64,000 bases of DNA from Opitutus sp. GTDB lineage: Bacteria > Verrucomicrobiota > Verrucomicrobiia > Opitutales > Opitutaceae. Positions 44,231 through 53,403 of this stretch are shown here, piece by piece. The notes under the pieces are model-generated. The model made no database searches. It saw only the letters and a list, made by a program, of their open reading frames with translations, and was not told where the DNA came from. The stretch spans positions 81,361-145,360 of the forward strand of contig JANPZY010000003.1 in assembly GCA_024707325.1 (NCBI GenBank). Reading direction: 5' to 3'. The position numbers were made by a program, and so were the translations under genes. Position 1 is the first letter of the stretch; each line of letters starts with the position of its first letter.

Positions 44231-45603
44231 AGCTGCGTTCGCTTCTGGTCCTCGCACTCGCTCCAATCGCGCTTTCAGCTGCGCCCACGCTCACCGTTGA
44301 AGAAGCGGCGCGACTCGCACTGCAGCACAGCAAGGGCGCGCAGCTCACCCGCCTTAAGTCCGATGAGGCGCGCATCGAAGCCGACGCCGCCCGTCAGCAG
44401 CGCTATCCGCGTGTGACAGCCTTCGGCATCGGTGCCTACGCGTTCCGGCCGATCGATCTCTCGCTTCGCCAAGGTTCGCTTACGGGCCCGCTCGACTCGC
44501 TCGGCGCCGATCTCGGGCTCGGTCCGCTCTCACCCACGATCGGACCTTTTCCCTCGAGCGACCTCACGCTGCTGCATGGCGAGCATTGGCTGCGTTTCGG
44601 CGGACTCACGATTCTTCAGCCACTCACGCAACAATGGCGCATCGAGAGCGGTGTGCGCGCCGCCGAATCCGCCCGCATTGCCGCCGATCGGGAAACCGCG
44701 CGCGCACTCGCCGAAATCCGCATCGCGATCGAAGAACTCTTCGCGGGCATTCTGATCGAGGAACAACGCATCACTCAGCACGCTGCGCGACTCGCGTTCG
44801 AGGAACGCCGTTTGCGCGACGCAGAAAACGCCCGCGCCAACGGCGAGTCGCTCGATGATGTCGTGCTCGGCAGCCAGGCAAAACGTGTGCAGGCGGAAGC
44901 CGAACTCCTGCGCAGCCGCCAGCAACGCGAACGTCTGGTCGGACGACTTGCCGAACTGATCGGACAACCCGACGCCGACGATTTCACCCTCGATCCCGCG
45001 TTGCCCTCGCGTGCAGGTCGTCCGCTCGACTTCTGGCTTTCGCGAGCAGAGCAGAACCCCGATGCCCGCATCGCTGCCGCCGTGGTCGAGCGCGCCCGCG
45101 CCGGCGTGCGCGCCGCGCGGCAATCGCGTATTCCCGACGTATCGGCGTTTGCCTCCGGTTGGGTGCAGGACGGCTTGCCGCTCGCGCCGAGCAGCGGCGC
45201 CACGGTTGGCCTCGCGCTCACGTGGGACGTATTCGATGCAGGGAAACGCAAGTCCGAGATCGCGCGCAGCGTCACCCGCCAGCGCGCCGCCGAACTCGAC
45301 CACCAGCGACGCGGCGAGGAAGCCGCGAGACTCATCCGCGCCACGTATCAGGATTTCACGCACGCCGGAGAACTCGTGACCCTCGCCACGCAGGCGCGGG
45401 CGTATCGGCAGCGCGCCTTCGAACTCGCCCGCCAGTCCGTCGACAACGGTCTCGCCCTCCCGAGCGTCGCGCTCGAAGCCGAAACGAATCTCCGCGAAGC
45501 GGAGGCCGATGTCGTGGCCGCACAACTACAAGAGCACATCGCTCTGCTGCGCTTGCACTATCTGGTCGGCGAACTCGAACCGGCGTCGGTGAACAACCCG
45601 TGA
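44227..45603 (+). CDS. TolC-family outer membrane efflux protein
   Basis: 458 residues, signal peptide ending near ALSA-AP, then TLTVEEAARLAL, the usual TolC/OMF start. Two repeats of long helices with an internal stretch AEEAARLIRATYQDF and QSVDNGLALPSVALEAETNLREAE fit the two-fold coiled-coil barrel. The frame starts 4 bp inside the pump gene (ATGA). It completes the tripartite pump, assuming it is specific to this adaptor. The stop at 45603 is followed by ~1.2 kb without a gene. Confidence 0.9.
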   Translation: MKLRSLLVLALAPIALSAAPTLTVEEAARLALQHSKGAQLTRLKSDEARIEADAARQQRYPRVTAFGIGAYAFRPIDLSLRQGSLTGPLDSLGADLGLGPLSPTIGPFPSSDLTLLHGEHWLRFGGLTILQPLTQQWRIESGVRAAESARIAADRETARALAEIRIAIEELFAGILIEEQRITQHAARLAFEERRLRDAENARANGESLDDVVLGSQAKRVQAEAELLRSRQQRERLVGRLAELIGQPDADDFTLDPALPSRAGRPLDFWLSRAEQNPDARIAAAVVERARAGVRAARQSRIPDVSAFASGWVQDGLPLAPSSGATVGLALTWDVFDAGKRKSEIARSVTRQRAAELDHQRRGEEAARLIRATYQDFTHAGELVTLATQARAYRQRAFELARQSVDNGLALPSVALEAETNLREAEADVVAAQLQEHIALLRLHYLVGELEPASVNNP

Positions 45604-45699
45604 GCGAGTTTGTTCAGAAGTTATTCACTGATTTCGGCGGTGAAAAAGTTGTGCAGAACATTGGCTTTTATTTCCGCGGACTGCCCGCAAGCTCGACCT

Positions 45700-46566
45700 C
45701 GTTCCTTGATAGAACAGTCGCAAGTGCGGCGGCCTGAAAAACCCGCCGAGAACACGACTGGGATAATCCCGGGTGACCGGGGAAAGGACTGCGGCAGCTG
45801 GTGCCGCTCTCCCCTCCCGCCGCGCAATGCGGTCGAGGCAGGCATATGTCACCAGCTCCTCTGACCGGAGTCGTGTCCGGCAGTATCACGATATCAGGAG
45901 CTGAGCGGCGAGGCGCGATTAGAAACCGCGTGCGAGCCGAGTCAGGCAGGCCGGGAGTTTCGACCGGCGTGCTGACGCAGTTACCCCAGAGGGTTTTGGT
46001 TGCTACTGCGCAGACCAGAACGCAGCGAAGTTTCCCGGCGGGACGACCCCGCCAGAAGGTCCGGCTCGCAAGCACGAGCGGACGCGCAAGGGCAGCTTCG
46101 CGGCGGGGAGTGAGCGGACCTGGCAAAGTCCGTCAACCTCCTCAACAGGGCGGCGTGAAAAGCGCGTCACCCTGCTGCAAATGAGAACGCAACCTGAGAG
46201 ATAAGAGGTCAGACCCGTAACGCGGGGCCAACGTCCGGCCAAAAGCCGGAGCCGTCCCCGCGGTCACGGTGCCGACGCGAAAAGCAGCTTGCAGGCGTGT
46301 CTGCACCACGTCCGGCGCGACGCTCCCGGCAGGGACCGTCCGAACTGGGCGAAGAGACCTCACTCAATAAATTCCGATCGGAAACGGTCGGAACGGTCCC
46401 GCCATGAGACCGAGACATCCGCATGCCGCGGACAGTGGCGTCGGGGAGCACACCGCCCGCGAAAGCGAGAGCGCCAAAGCGTGTGCCATCGGGAAAGAGC
46501 GCGTGGCGAACGCCCAACCCCACATTTGGCCCCGGGATCTTCGGATCCCGGGGCCTTATTGTTTTC
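45700..46566 (+). ncRNA. Candidate long structured noncoding RNA, unassigned
   Basis: A gene-free stretch densely packed with compact hairpins and ending in a strong intrinsic terminator (46528-46565). Helices I can see by eye include GCGGCA/TGCCGC at 45791-45807, AGCTCCT/AGGAGCT at 45854-45902, GGCGGG/CCCGCC at 46037-46053, GTCC-GCTCG/CGAGC-GGAC at 46059-46083, and CGGAC/GTCCG at 46115-46132. There is also a nested pair, CGCGGGG/CCCCGCG around CCGGC/GCCGG, at 46221-46262. Further ones are CCGATC/GGTCGG at 46374-46391 and GCACAC/GTGTGC at 46448-46486. Loops are often purine-rich, such as GGAAAC and CAAAA. ORFs on either strand here are short, overlapping and unlike proteins. I found no tmRNA, RNase P, group II or cobalamin signatures that hold up. 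The 5' end is a guess and the strand is inferred from the terminator. Confidence 0.65.
46528..46565 (+). terminator. Strong intrinsic terminator with UUCG tetraloop
   Basis: Perfect 12-bp stem GGCCCCGGGATC (46528-46539) and its complement (46544-46555) closed by TTCG, followed by TTATTGTTTT. On the minus strand no comparable U-tract follows, so the orientation is plus. Confidence 0.93.
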
Positions 46567-46798
46567 CGAAACGGACAATCGCGCGAAACACATCGCCCGG
46601 GCAATTTTCTCCGCCACGCCGCCTCTCCCGCGGGCGTCGGGGGTGCTCGCGTAATGTCCGGAGTTTCAGCGGACAGCGGGATGACCTCCGCTTCTCGCTG
46701 TTTTTCCGATCTCCGAGGGCTCTGGCTTCCTTCTTGCGTTCAAACTGCGGTGTCCGCACGTTCTTCCCCTTTTTCAAAGAAATGACCGCGTCCGCTCC

Positions 46799-48627
46799 AT
46801 GAACCAGAACATCCGTAACATCGCCATTATCGCTCACGTCGACCATGGGAAAACCACCCTCGTCGACAAACTTCTCAAGGAAGGCGGCGTTTTCCGCGCC
46901 AACCAGCAGGTCGAGGAACGCGCCATGGACTCCATGGACCTCGAACGCGAGAAGGGTATCACGATCAAGGCGAAGAATACGTCGGTTCACTGGCACGACA
47001 AGATCGTCAACATTCTCGACACCCCGGGCCACGCCGACTTCGGCGGCGAGGTCGAACGCGCCCTCCGCATGGTCGATGGCGTGCTCCTCGTCATCGACGC
47101 TTATGACGGCCCGCAGGCGCAGACGCGCTTCGTGCTCCGCAAGGCCCTCGCGCACGGCCTCAAGGTCGTGATCGTCATCAACAAGATCGACCGCGACAAC
47201 GCCGACCCGGTCAAAATGTATGACAAGGTCCTCGAGCTCCTTATGGAGCTCAACGCCACCGAGGAGCAGTTCGACGCCCCGGTCGTTTACGGTTCCGGCC
47301 GCGACGGCTACATGATGTATAAGCTGGAGGACGAGAAGAAGGACATGACGCCTCTCTTCGAGACGATCATCAACCACGTCCCGCCCCGTTCGCGAAGCCC
47401 GACGAACCGTTCCACATGCTCGTCTCCAACATCGATTGGAGCGACTACGTCGGCCGTATCGCCGTCGGCAAGATCCTCGGCGGCACCATCAAGGTCGGCG
47501 ATCCCCTCTTCGTGCTGCGCCACGCCGAAGGCGGCAAACGCGTCCGCGCCCGCATCTCCAAGATTTTCGAATTCACCGGCCTCGGTCAGCGCGAAGTCGA
47601 GTCCGCCTCCGCCGGCAACATCGTCGGCCTCGCCGGCTTTGAAGACGTCGACATCGGCGACACGCTCGACATCCGCGAAGACGCGCACGCCCTGCCCTTC
47701 CAGCAGATCGACCCGCCGACGCTCGAGATGCAGTTCGCCGTCAACGACGGCCCGCTCGCCGGCCAGGAAGGCAAGTTCGTCACCTCGCGCCAGCTCCGCG
47801 AGCGCCTCATGCGCGAACTGAAGACCAACGTCTCCATCCACATCGAAGACTCCGACAAAGCCGGCGTCTTCAATGTGAAGGCCCGCGGCGCCATGCAGGT
47901 CGCCGTGCTCGTCGAGACCATGCGTCGCGAAGGCTACGAACTCCTCGTTTCCCGCCCGACCGTGATCGAAAAGAAGGGCCCCAACGGCGAACGCCTCGAG
48001 CCCTACGAGACTGTCTGGATCGAAGTGCCCGACGAATGCGTCGGTGCGATCATGCAGAATCTCGCCAACCGCAAGGGCCAGATCACGAACATGGAGAAGC
48101 ACCAGACCACGACGATGATCGAAGCCACGATCACCACGCGCGGTCTGATCGGTCTCGAAATCGACGTGATCAACGCCACCTCCGGTCGCGGCGTCACCTC
48201 TCACCTTTTCAAGGAATACGGCCCCTACGCGGGCGAAGTGCTCACCCGCATCACCGGCACGCTCATCGCCACCGAAGCCGGCGAGACCACCTCCTACGCC
48301 CTCGTGATGTGCCAGGAGCGCGGCAAACTCTTCGTCAATCCCGGCGAGCTCGTTTACGAAGGCATGATCGTGGGCGAAAATCCGCGCAACGAAGACATCG
48401 CCATCAACGCCGTCCGCGAAAAGAAGCTCACCAACTTCCGCTCCCAAGGCGAAGGCGTTGCCGCCGGCCTCACGCCCGCGACCAAGCTCTCGCTCGAGCG
48501 CTCGATCGAATACATCGCTGCGGACGAGCTCCTCGAAGTCACGCCGAAGAACCTGCGTCTCCGCAAACGCATCCTCGACAACGGTGCGCGCATGAAGGCC
48601 GCCAAGGCCGCAAAAGCCGGAGCCTGA
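46799..48627 (+). CDS. typA: GTP-binding protein TypA/BipA (one frameshift)
   Basis: Ribosome-associated translational GTPase involved in stress adaptation and ribosome assembly. G domain: IAHVDHGKTT (about residues 11-20), the switch segment REKGITIKAK, DTPGHADFG and NKIDRDNADP. Domains II-V follow, with VSNIDWSDYVGRIAVG, the TypA-specific C-terminal domain (EYIAADELLEVTPKNLRLRKR) and a basic tail. A C is missing from a C4 run at 47384-47387, so the frame shifts between IINHVPP and FAKPDEPFHML; restoring C5 gives one continuous ~610-residue protein. This housekeeping gene is unlikely to be broken in a living cell. A 233-bp leader separates it from the terminator at 46565. I see no clear SD. 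Confidence 0.95.
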
Positions 48628-48654
48628 GTCACAACCCTTCGTTTGTCTGAAAAG

Positions 48655-48692
48655 AACCCGCACGGTGAAAACCGTGCGGGTTTCTTGTTTTT
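48655..48692 (+). terminator. Intrinsic terminator of typA
   Basis: 12-bp stem AACCCGCACGGT (48655-48666) with ACCGTGCGGGTT (48671-48682), GAAA loop, then TTCTTGTTTTT. Lies 27 bp after the typA stop. Confidence 0.93.
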
Positions 48693-48699
48693 AGAAATC

Positions 48700-48773
48700 G
48701 TTCTCGTTCTCGTCATCGTTCTCGTTCTCGCACGTCGGGTTCGAGAACGAGAAAGAAAAGATTACGAGAACGA
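48700..48773. repeat. Palindromic TTCTCG/CGAGAA repeat
   Basis: Left arm made of GTTCTCG units (48700-48738) and right arm of GAGAACGA units ending ACGAGAACGA. The same AGAACGA unit pattern occurs inside imuB at 32177-32212. Lies between the typA terminator and the 22-bp array in the 387-bp gap up to 49014. Confidence 0.75.
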
Positions 48774-48789
48774 CCCGACCCCCGACTTG

Positions 48790-48943
48790 GTCCGCACTCT
48801 CGCGCGTCCCAGTCCGCACCTTTGGTCGACCGTGTCCGGACTTTCGCTCGACCGTGTCCGCACGTCGTCGAGACCGTGTGCGCACCTTCGCTCGACCGTG
48901 TTCGCACGTTGTCGCGACGTGGGGCGGACTTGGGGTCGACGCC
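48790..48943. repeat. Array of seven 22-bp degenerate tandem repeats
   Basis: Units at 48790, 48812, 48834, 48856, 48878, 48900 and, more degenerate, 48922; period exactly 22 bp. Units start GTCCGCAC, GTCCGGAC or GTTCGCAC and several end TCGACCGT or GAGACCGT. It is the longest array in the window and lies 72 bp beyond the 3' end of the minus-strand RND gene at 49015. Confidence 0.85.
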
Positions 48944-49014
48944 GAGCCGTCGCTACCGTCGTCTTCCGTGTTTCCGCCCTTCCGCGTTTTCGCGATTTCT
49001 TCCCTCGCTCGCGC

Positions 49015-52000
49015 TCACACCGCGGCGGGTTTTGTTTCACGTTCGATCTCGTGAGCCTTTTGAAGACCGTGGGCACTCGAGTGGCCGGTGACTTTTACGC
49101 AGAAGCGGTCGACGAGCACATAAACGATCGGCACCACAAAAAGCGTCAGGAAGGTCGCGATACTGAGACCGCCCACGATCACGATGCCCATCGGATTGCG
49201 CGTCTCGGCGCCCGCGCCGGATGCGAACGCGATCGGCACCGCACCGAGAATCGTCGCGATGGCCGTCATCAGAATCGGACGGAAACGCAGGATCGCCGAC
49301 TCGTAGGCCGCGGTGAGCGCGTCCTTGCCCTCGAGCTGGAGCTGATTGGCAAACTCGACGATCAAGATGCCGTTCTTCGCCACCAGGCCGATCAGCATGA
49401 TGAGTCCAAATCTTGAATACAGATTGTCCGTCATGCCGGGCCCCCAGAAGCGCGTGCAGTAGAGCACGATCACGCCACCCGCGAGGGCGAGAATGATGCC
49501 GGTGAAAATCGTGAGCGGGTGCAGCCACGACTCGAACTGCGCAGCGAGCACGAGGAAGGTGAACACGAGCGCCAGCACGAAGAGCATCCACGTATCGCTC
49601 GCGCTCTCGACGTATTCGCGCGTCTCGCCGTCCCACGCATACGTGTAGCCGGCGGGGAGAATTTCCTCGGCGTTTTCACGGAGGAAATCCACCGCGTCGC
49701 CGATCGTGGCCGTGCCGCCGAGCTGGGCCGACACCGTGACGGCACGCAGGCGCGCAAAGTGCGGATAATTTTCCGGCACGACGTTTTCGTCGGCGCGGAC
49801 CAGATTCGTGAGCTGGATGAGCTGTCCGTTGGCGGACTTCACGTAAACGCGGCTGAGATCCGCCGGCGTCATGCGATCCTGATCGGCGACCTGCACGATC
49901 ACGTCGAACTCCTGCGCGCCCCGCTGAAACGTGGTGACCTGTTTTCCTCCGAAAAGCGTCTCGAGCGTCGAGGCGATTTCAGACACGGGCACGTTGAGGT
50001 CCGCGGCCTTCTCGCGATCGATGCGGACCTCGAGCTGCGGCTTCGTCGGCGACGGATCGAGTCGCGGCTGGAAGAACATGTCCGTCTCGCGCATGCGGGT
50101 GAGCATCTGCTGGCCGAGATTCTGCAACTGGTCGAAATCGGAACCTTGCAGCACCATCTGCACGCCGGAGCCGCCGCCGCGCTGGCCGAACGGGCGCGGC
50201 GCGATCGGCGTCGCCTGCCCGCCGGTGATCTCGAGCTGAAACTTCCGGCGCAGCTCCGCGATGATGTCCTGCGCTTTCCGCTCGCGCTCCTCCCACGGTT
50301 TCAACGTGGCGAAGATGAACGCGCGATTGTTGTCCCCGCTGCGACGGAACGTGCGCTCCATCTCGGGGATATCGAGGATCATCTGCTCCATCCGGCCCGC
50401 GTAGTAGTGGCCGTATTGCGGCGTCGATCCGACCGGACCGATGAACTGCGCGCGGAACATGCTCCGATCCTCGAGCGGCGTGAGTTCGCGCTGTAGTTGA
50501 AAGTAGAATACAGGACCGAGCGCCGCCACCGCGAGCGCACCCACGATGACCCAGATCTTCCGGCGGAACGCCCAGTCGAGCATCGCGGCGTAGTAGCGAT
50601 TGATCGTCTCGAAGAACGGTTCGGTTTTTTCGTAGAACCAGCCATGATGCGCTTTGCCGTTCACCACGCGGTGGCGAAGCATGCGCGAACTGAGCATCGG
50701 CGTGAGCGTGAGTGCGACAAACGCCGAAACGAGAACCGAGATCGCAAGCGTGAGGCCGAACTCGAAGAAGAGTCGTCCCGTCTGACCGGATTGAAATGCC
50801 ACCGGCAGGAACACCGCCGCGAGCGTGAACGTGGTCGCGATGACCGCAAACGCCACCTGCCGCGCACCATGCAGCGCCGCGGGAATCGGCGCTTCGCCTT
50901 CCTCGATGCGGCGGTAGATGTTTTCGAGCATCACGATCGCGTCGTCGACCACGAGGCCGACCGCGAGCACGAGCGCGAGCAGCGTAAGCACGTTGAGCGA
51001 GAAGCCGAGCCAGCTCATCACGGCAAAGGAGCCGATCACCGACACCGGAATCGCGAGCAGCGGGATGAAGGTCGCGCGCCAGTCGCGCAGGAAGACGAAG
51101 ATCATCACGATCACCAGAATCGCCGCTTCCCAGAGCGTTTTGTAGACCTCCTTCACCGAGCGATCGACGAACACCGAGCTGTCGAAACCGATGTCGATGC
51201 TCACGCCCTCGGGCAGATCGGCGAGAATGTGCGGGATCTGCGCTTTCACGCCCGCCGCGAGGTCCAGCAGATTGGACTGCGACTGTCGGAAAACCTGAAC
51301 ACCCACCGTCGGTCGTCCGCGGAAATAACTCTCGCCGCGGTAGTCGCTCTTGCCGAGCTCCACGCGACCGATGTCCATAAACTTCACGTGATACCCGCCG
51401 CGCGCGGCGAGCACGAGGTTCTCGAAATCGGAGACTTCCCGCATGTTGCCCTGCGTGCGCACGGTGAATTCGCGCGTGCGTGACTCGATGCGTCCGCCGG
51501 GAATTTCGACATTTTGCTGGCGCAGCGCGCGCTCCACGTCGGCCACCGTGAGGCCGTAGGCGGCGAGACGATCGGAATCGATCCACAGACGCATCGCGTA
51601 ACGCGGTCCGCGAATCTGCACCGAACCCACTCCAGGCACCGTCTGGATGCGCTGCACGACCATGCGTTCGGCGATGTCGTAAAGCTCCTGCCGCGAGTAG
51701 CGGTCGGAGTTGAGTGAGAAGCCAAGAATCGGATCCGCGTCCGCTTCGGTCTTCGTGACCTGCGGCTCTTCGACTTCGTCCGGCAAACGGCGGCGGGCGC
51801 GACTGACGCGGTCGCGCACGTCGTTGGCCGCCTCGTTGACGTCGCGCTCGAGCGTAAACTCGACCGTGATCTCCGATCGTTCCTCGCGCGAGACGGAGCG
51901 GATCACGCGGATACCGTCGATCGATGCGATCTCCTTTTCGAGCGGCTCAGTGATCTTCGTTTCCACGACCTCAGCCGACGCGCCCGGATAGAACGTCTGC

Positions 52001-52140
52001 ACCGAGACGATCGGCGAGTCGGTGTTGGGATACTCGCGAACAGAAAGTCGGTTGAACGACAGCAGTCCGACGAGCACCACCAGGATCGAGGCGACGAGGC
52101 AGACGACCGGCCGCCGAATGGAGACGTCGGATAAAATCAT
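49015..52140 (-). CDS. RND-family efflux transporter permease (HAE1-like)
   Basis: 1041 residues with twelve predicted membrane helices. It starts MILSDVSIRRPVVCLVASIL, the MmpL/AcrB-like N-terminus of the HAE1 group. Key segments are VGLVVDDAIVMLENIYR (helix 4 relay), a second-half FAVMSWLGFSLN repeat and LIMLIGLVAKNGILIVEFANQ. About 33% longer porter loops than in the other pump suggest a different substrate set. It overlaps the adaptor gene by 4 bp (ATGA). No TolC-like gene is adjacent, so it likely borrows an outer-membrane channel, possibly the product of the gene at 44227. Confidence 0.95.
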   Translation of the reverse strand: MILSDVSIRRPVVCLVASILVVLVGLLSFNRLSVREYPNTDSPIVSVQTFYPGASAEVVETKITEPLEKEIASIDGIRVIRSVSREERSEITVEFTLERDVNEAANDVRDRVSRARRRLPDEVEEPQVTKTEADADPILGFSLNSDRYSRQELYDIAERMVVQRIQTVPGVGSVQIRGPRYAMRLWIDSDRLAAYGLTVADVERALRQQNVEIPGGRIESRTREFTVRTQGNMREVSDFENLVLAARGGYHVKFMDIGRVELGKSDYRGESYFRGRPTVGVQVFRQSQSNLLDLAAGVKAQIPHILADLPEGVSIDIGFDSSVFVDRSVKEVYKTLWEAAILVIVMIFVFLRDWRATFIPLLAIPVSVIGSFAVMSWLGFSLNVLTLLALVLAVGLVVDDAIVMLENIYRRIEEGEAPIPAALHGARQVAFAVIATTFTLAAVFLPVAFQSGQTGRLFFEFGLTLAISVLVSAFVALTLTPMLSSRMLRHRVVNGKAHHGWFYEKTEPFFETINRYYAAMLDWAFRRKIWVIVGALAVAALGPVFYFQLQRELTPLEDRSMFRAQFIGPVGSTPQYGHYYAGRMEQMILDIPEMERTFRRSGDNNRAFIFATLKPWEERERKAQDIIAELRRKFQLEITGGQATPIAPRPFGQRGGGSGVQMVLQGSDFDQLQNLGQQMLTRMRETDMFFQPRLDPSPTKPQLEVRIDREKAADLNVPVSEIASTLETLFGGKQVTTFQRGAQEFDVIVQVADQDRMTPADLSRVYVKSANGQLIQLTNLVRADENVVPENYPHFARLRAVTVSAQLGGTATIGDAVDFLRENAEEILPAGYTYAWDGETREYVESASDTWMLFVLALVFTFLVLAAQFESWLHPLTIFTGIILALAGGVIVLYCTRFWGPGMTDNLYSRFGLIMLIGLVAKNGILIVEFANQLQLEGKDALTAAYESAILRFRPILMTAIATILGAVPIAFASGAGAETRNPMGIVIVGGLSIATFLTLFVVPIVYVLVDRFCVKVTGHSSAHGLQKAHEIERETKPAAV

Positions 52141-53234
52141 GACTGCGAGAGTTGACCGATATCTTCGACAAACGGACGCGGCTCGATCTTGGCGCCGGGG
52201 AAAAGCGTGAGTGCCCCCACTCCCGAAGCGACGATCTGGCTCGTCTCATCCAAGTCGCCTTCGAGCGGTGCGATCTCCACCACCCCCGCCGCACGCAATC
52301 CGAGCCGCACCGGAACGAACGCTGCGGTTTTCACGCCGCCCTCCTCTTTCACCATGACGATTTGCGAACCGCGAGTGGTGGTGAGAATCGCGCCCTCCGG
52401 CACCGTGAGCACTTGCCGCCGGACCTCGAGCACGAGCTCGACGTTGGCGAACATGCCCGGCTTCAAACCGGCGGCGTCGCCGGTGACGTAACCTTTCACC
52501 TCGCTGGAGCGCGTCGCGCGGTCGACGACCGCCGCGGTGAAATAAACTTCGCCCTCGACCTGCGCGCCAGCGAGAGCCGGCGAGCGCACGCGAAAATGGG
52601 TGCCGTGGCGCACCTTCGCCACGAAGCGCTCGGGCACCTGGAAATCGATCTTCAGGCGGCTCAGGTCGTCGATCGTCGTCACGATCGCCTGCGGCGTCAC
52701 GTAATCGCCCGGCGAGAGCGCACGCGCGCCGACCACGCCATCAAACGGCGCACGGATCTGGGTGCGATCGAGGCGCACATTGATGAGTTCGAGATCGGAT
52801 TTGGCCGAGGCGAACTCCGACCGCGCGCGATCGACGTCGGCGAGACTGTTGCTCCGGGTCTGCCAGAGTTGTTCGGCGCGCTGCAGATTCAGCTCGGCAA
52901 GCCGGTAGCTGGCTTCGCTTTGGGCGAGTTGAGCGCGCAGCTCCGAATCCTCGACCTTGAGGAGCAGCTGCCCCTTCTGCACCTGTTGCCCTTCCTCGAA
53001 ATGAATCGAGCGCACGAGCCCGGACATCTCCGGACGAATCGTCGCGGACTCGTTGGCAGCCACCGACCCCACGAGGTTCAGCGTCTCCGAGAGATCACGG
53101 CGTTGGACATTCGTTACCTCGACAGGCTGCACTTGGGCGGCAGTCGAAGCAGGCGAACGGGATTCAGCGCGGCGGCAGCCCGAAAGCGCGGCGGCAACGG
53201 CAAGGAACAGAATAAGCGAGCGGACAACGGACAT
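52137..53234 (-). CDS. RND efflux periplasmic adaptor subunit, lipoprotein
   Basis: 365 residues from the ATG at 53234, the adaptor for the pump gene downstream (4-bp overlap). The signal sequence is short and ends in a lipobox (AALSGC, Cys at about residue 19). The barrel-sandwich motif IRPEMSGLVRSIHFEEGQQVQKGQLLLKVED, an alpha hairpin and the second hybrid motif RTQIRAPFDGVVGARALSPG are present. A beta-barrel domain follows (LKIDFQVPERF...). An in-frame extension to 53354 lacks adaptor features. Confidence 0.93.
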   Translation of the reverse strand: MSVVRSLILFLAVAAALSGCRRAESRSPASTAAQVQPVEVTNVQRRDLSETLNLVGSVAANESATIRPEMSGLVRSIHFEEGQQVQKGQLLLKVEDSELRAQLAQSEASYRLAELNLQRAEQLWQTRSNSLADVDRARSEFASAKSDLELINVRLDRTQIRAPFDGVVGARALSPGDYVTPQAIVTTIDDLSRLKIDFQVPERFVAKVRHGTHFRVRSPALAGAQVEGEVYFTAAVVDRATRSSEVKGYVTGDAAGLKPGMFANVELVLEVRRQVLTVPEGAILTTTRGSQIVMVKEEGGVKTAAFVPVRLGLRAAGVVEIAPLEGDLDETSQIVASGVGALTLFPGAKIEPRPFVEDIGQLSQS

Positions 53235-53403
53235 GGAGGGGAAAGCGGAAAGGCAGTGACGCGCCTGACGGAGATTGCCTCGGAAAGATGCAACGATCGT
53301 GCGTGGCGCGCAGAGAGACGCCAAGTGTTGCCCGGCCGTTTCACAGCGCAACAACCGCCTGCGGAACTATCTCACCGATGACACGGTGCCGCGCGCGGCG
53401 ATC

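Noticed and set aside
45939..46270. Cobalamin riboswitch
   Set aside because: CCGTCCCCGCGGTCACGGTG and GTCAGGCAGG look like pieces of the consensus, but they occur in the wrong order and about 300 bases apart.
45700..46566. tmRNA or RNase P RNA as identity of the structured region
   Set aside because: A GTTTCGACC stretch and a GGGGAAAGGACT stretch recall tmRNA and RNase P, but no tag-encoding frame with a normal end, no T-arm and no conserved P4 pairing partner could be found. Only a covariance scan can exclude them.
48790..48943. CRISPR array for the 22-bp repeats
   Set aside because: Units are contiguous with no unique spacers, they drift in sequence, and no cas gene is present.
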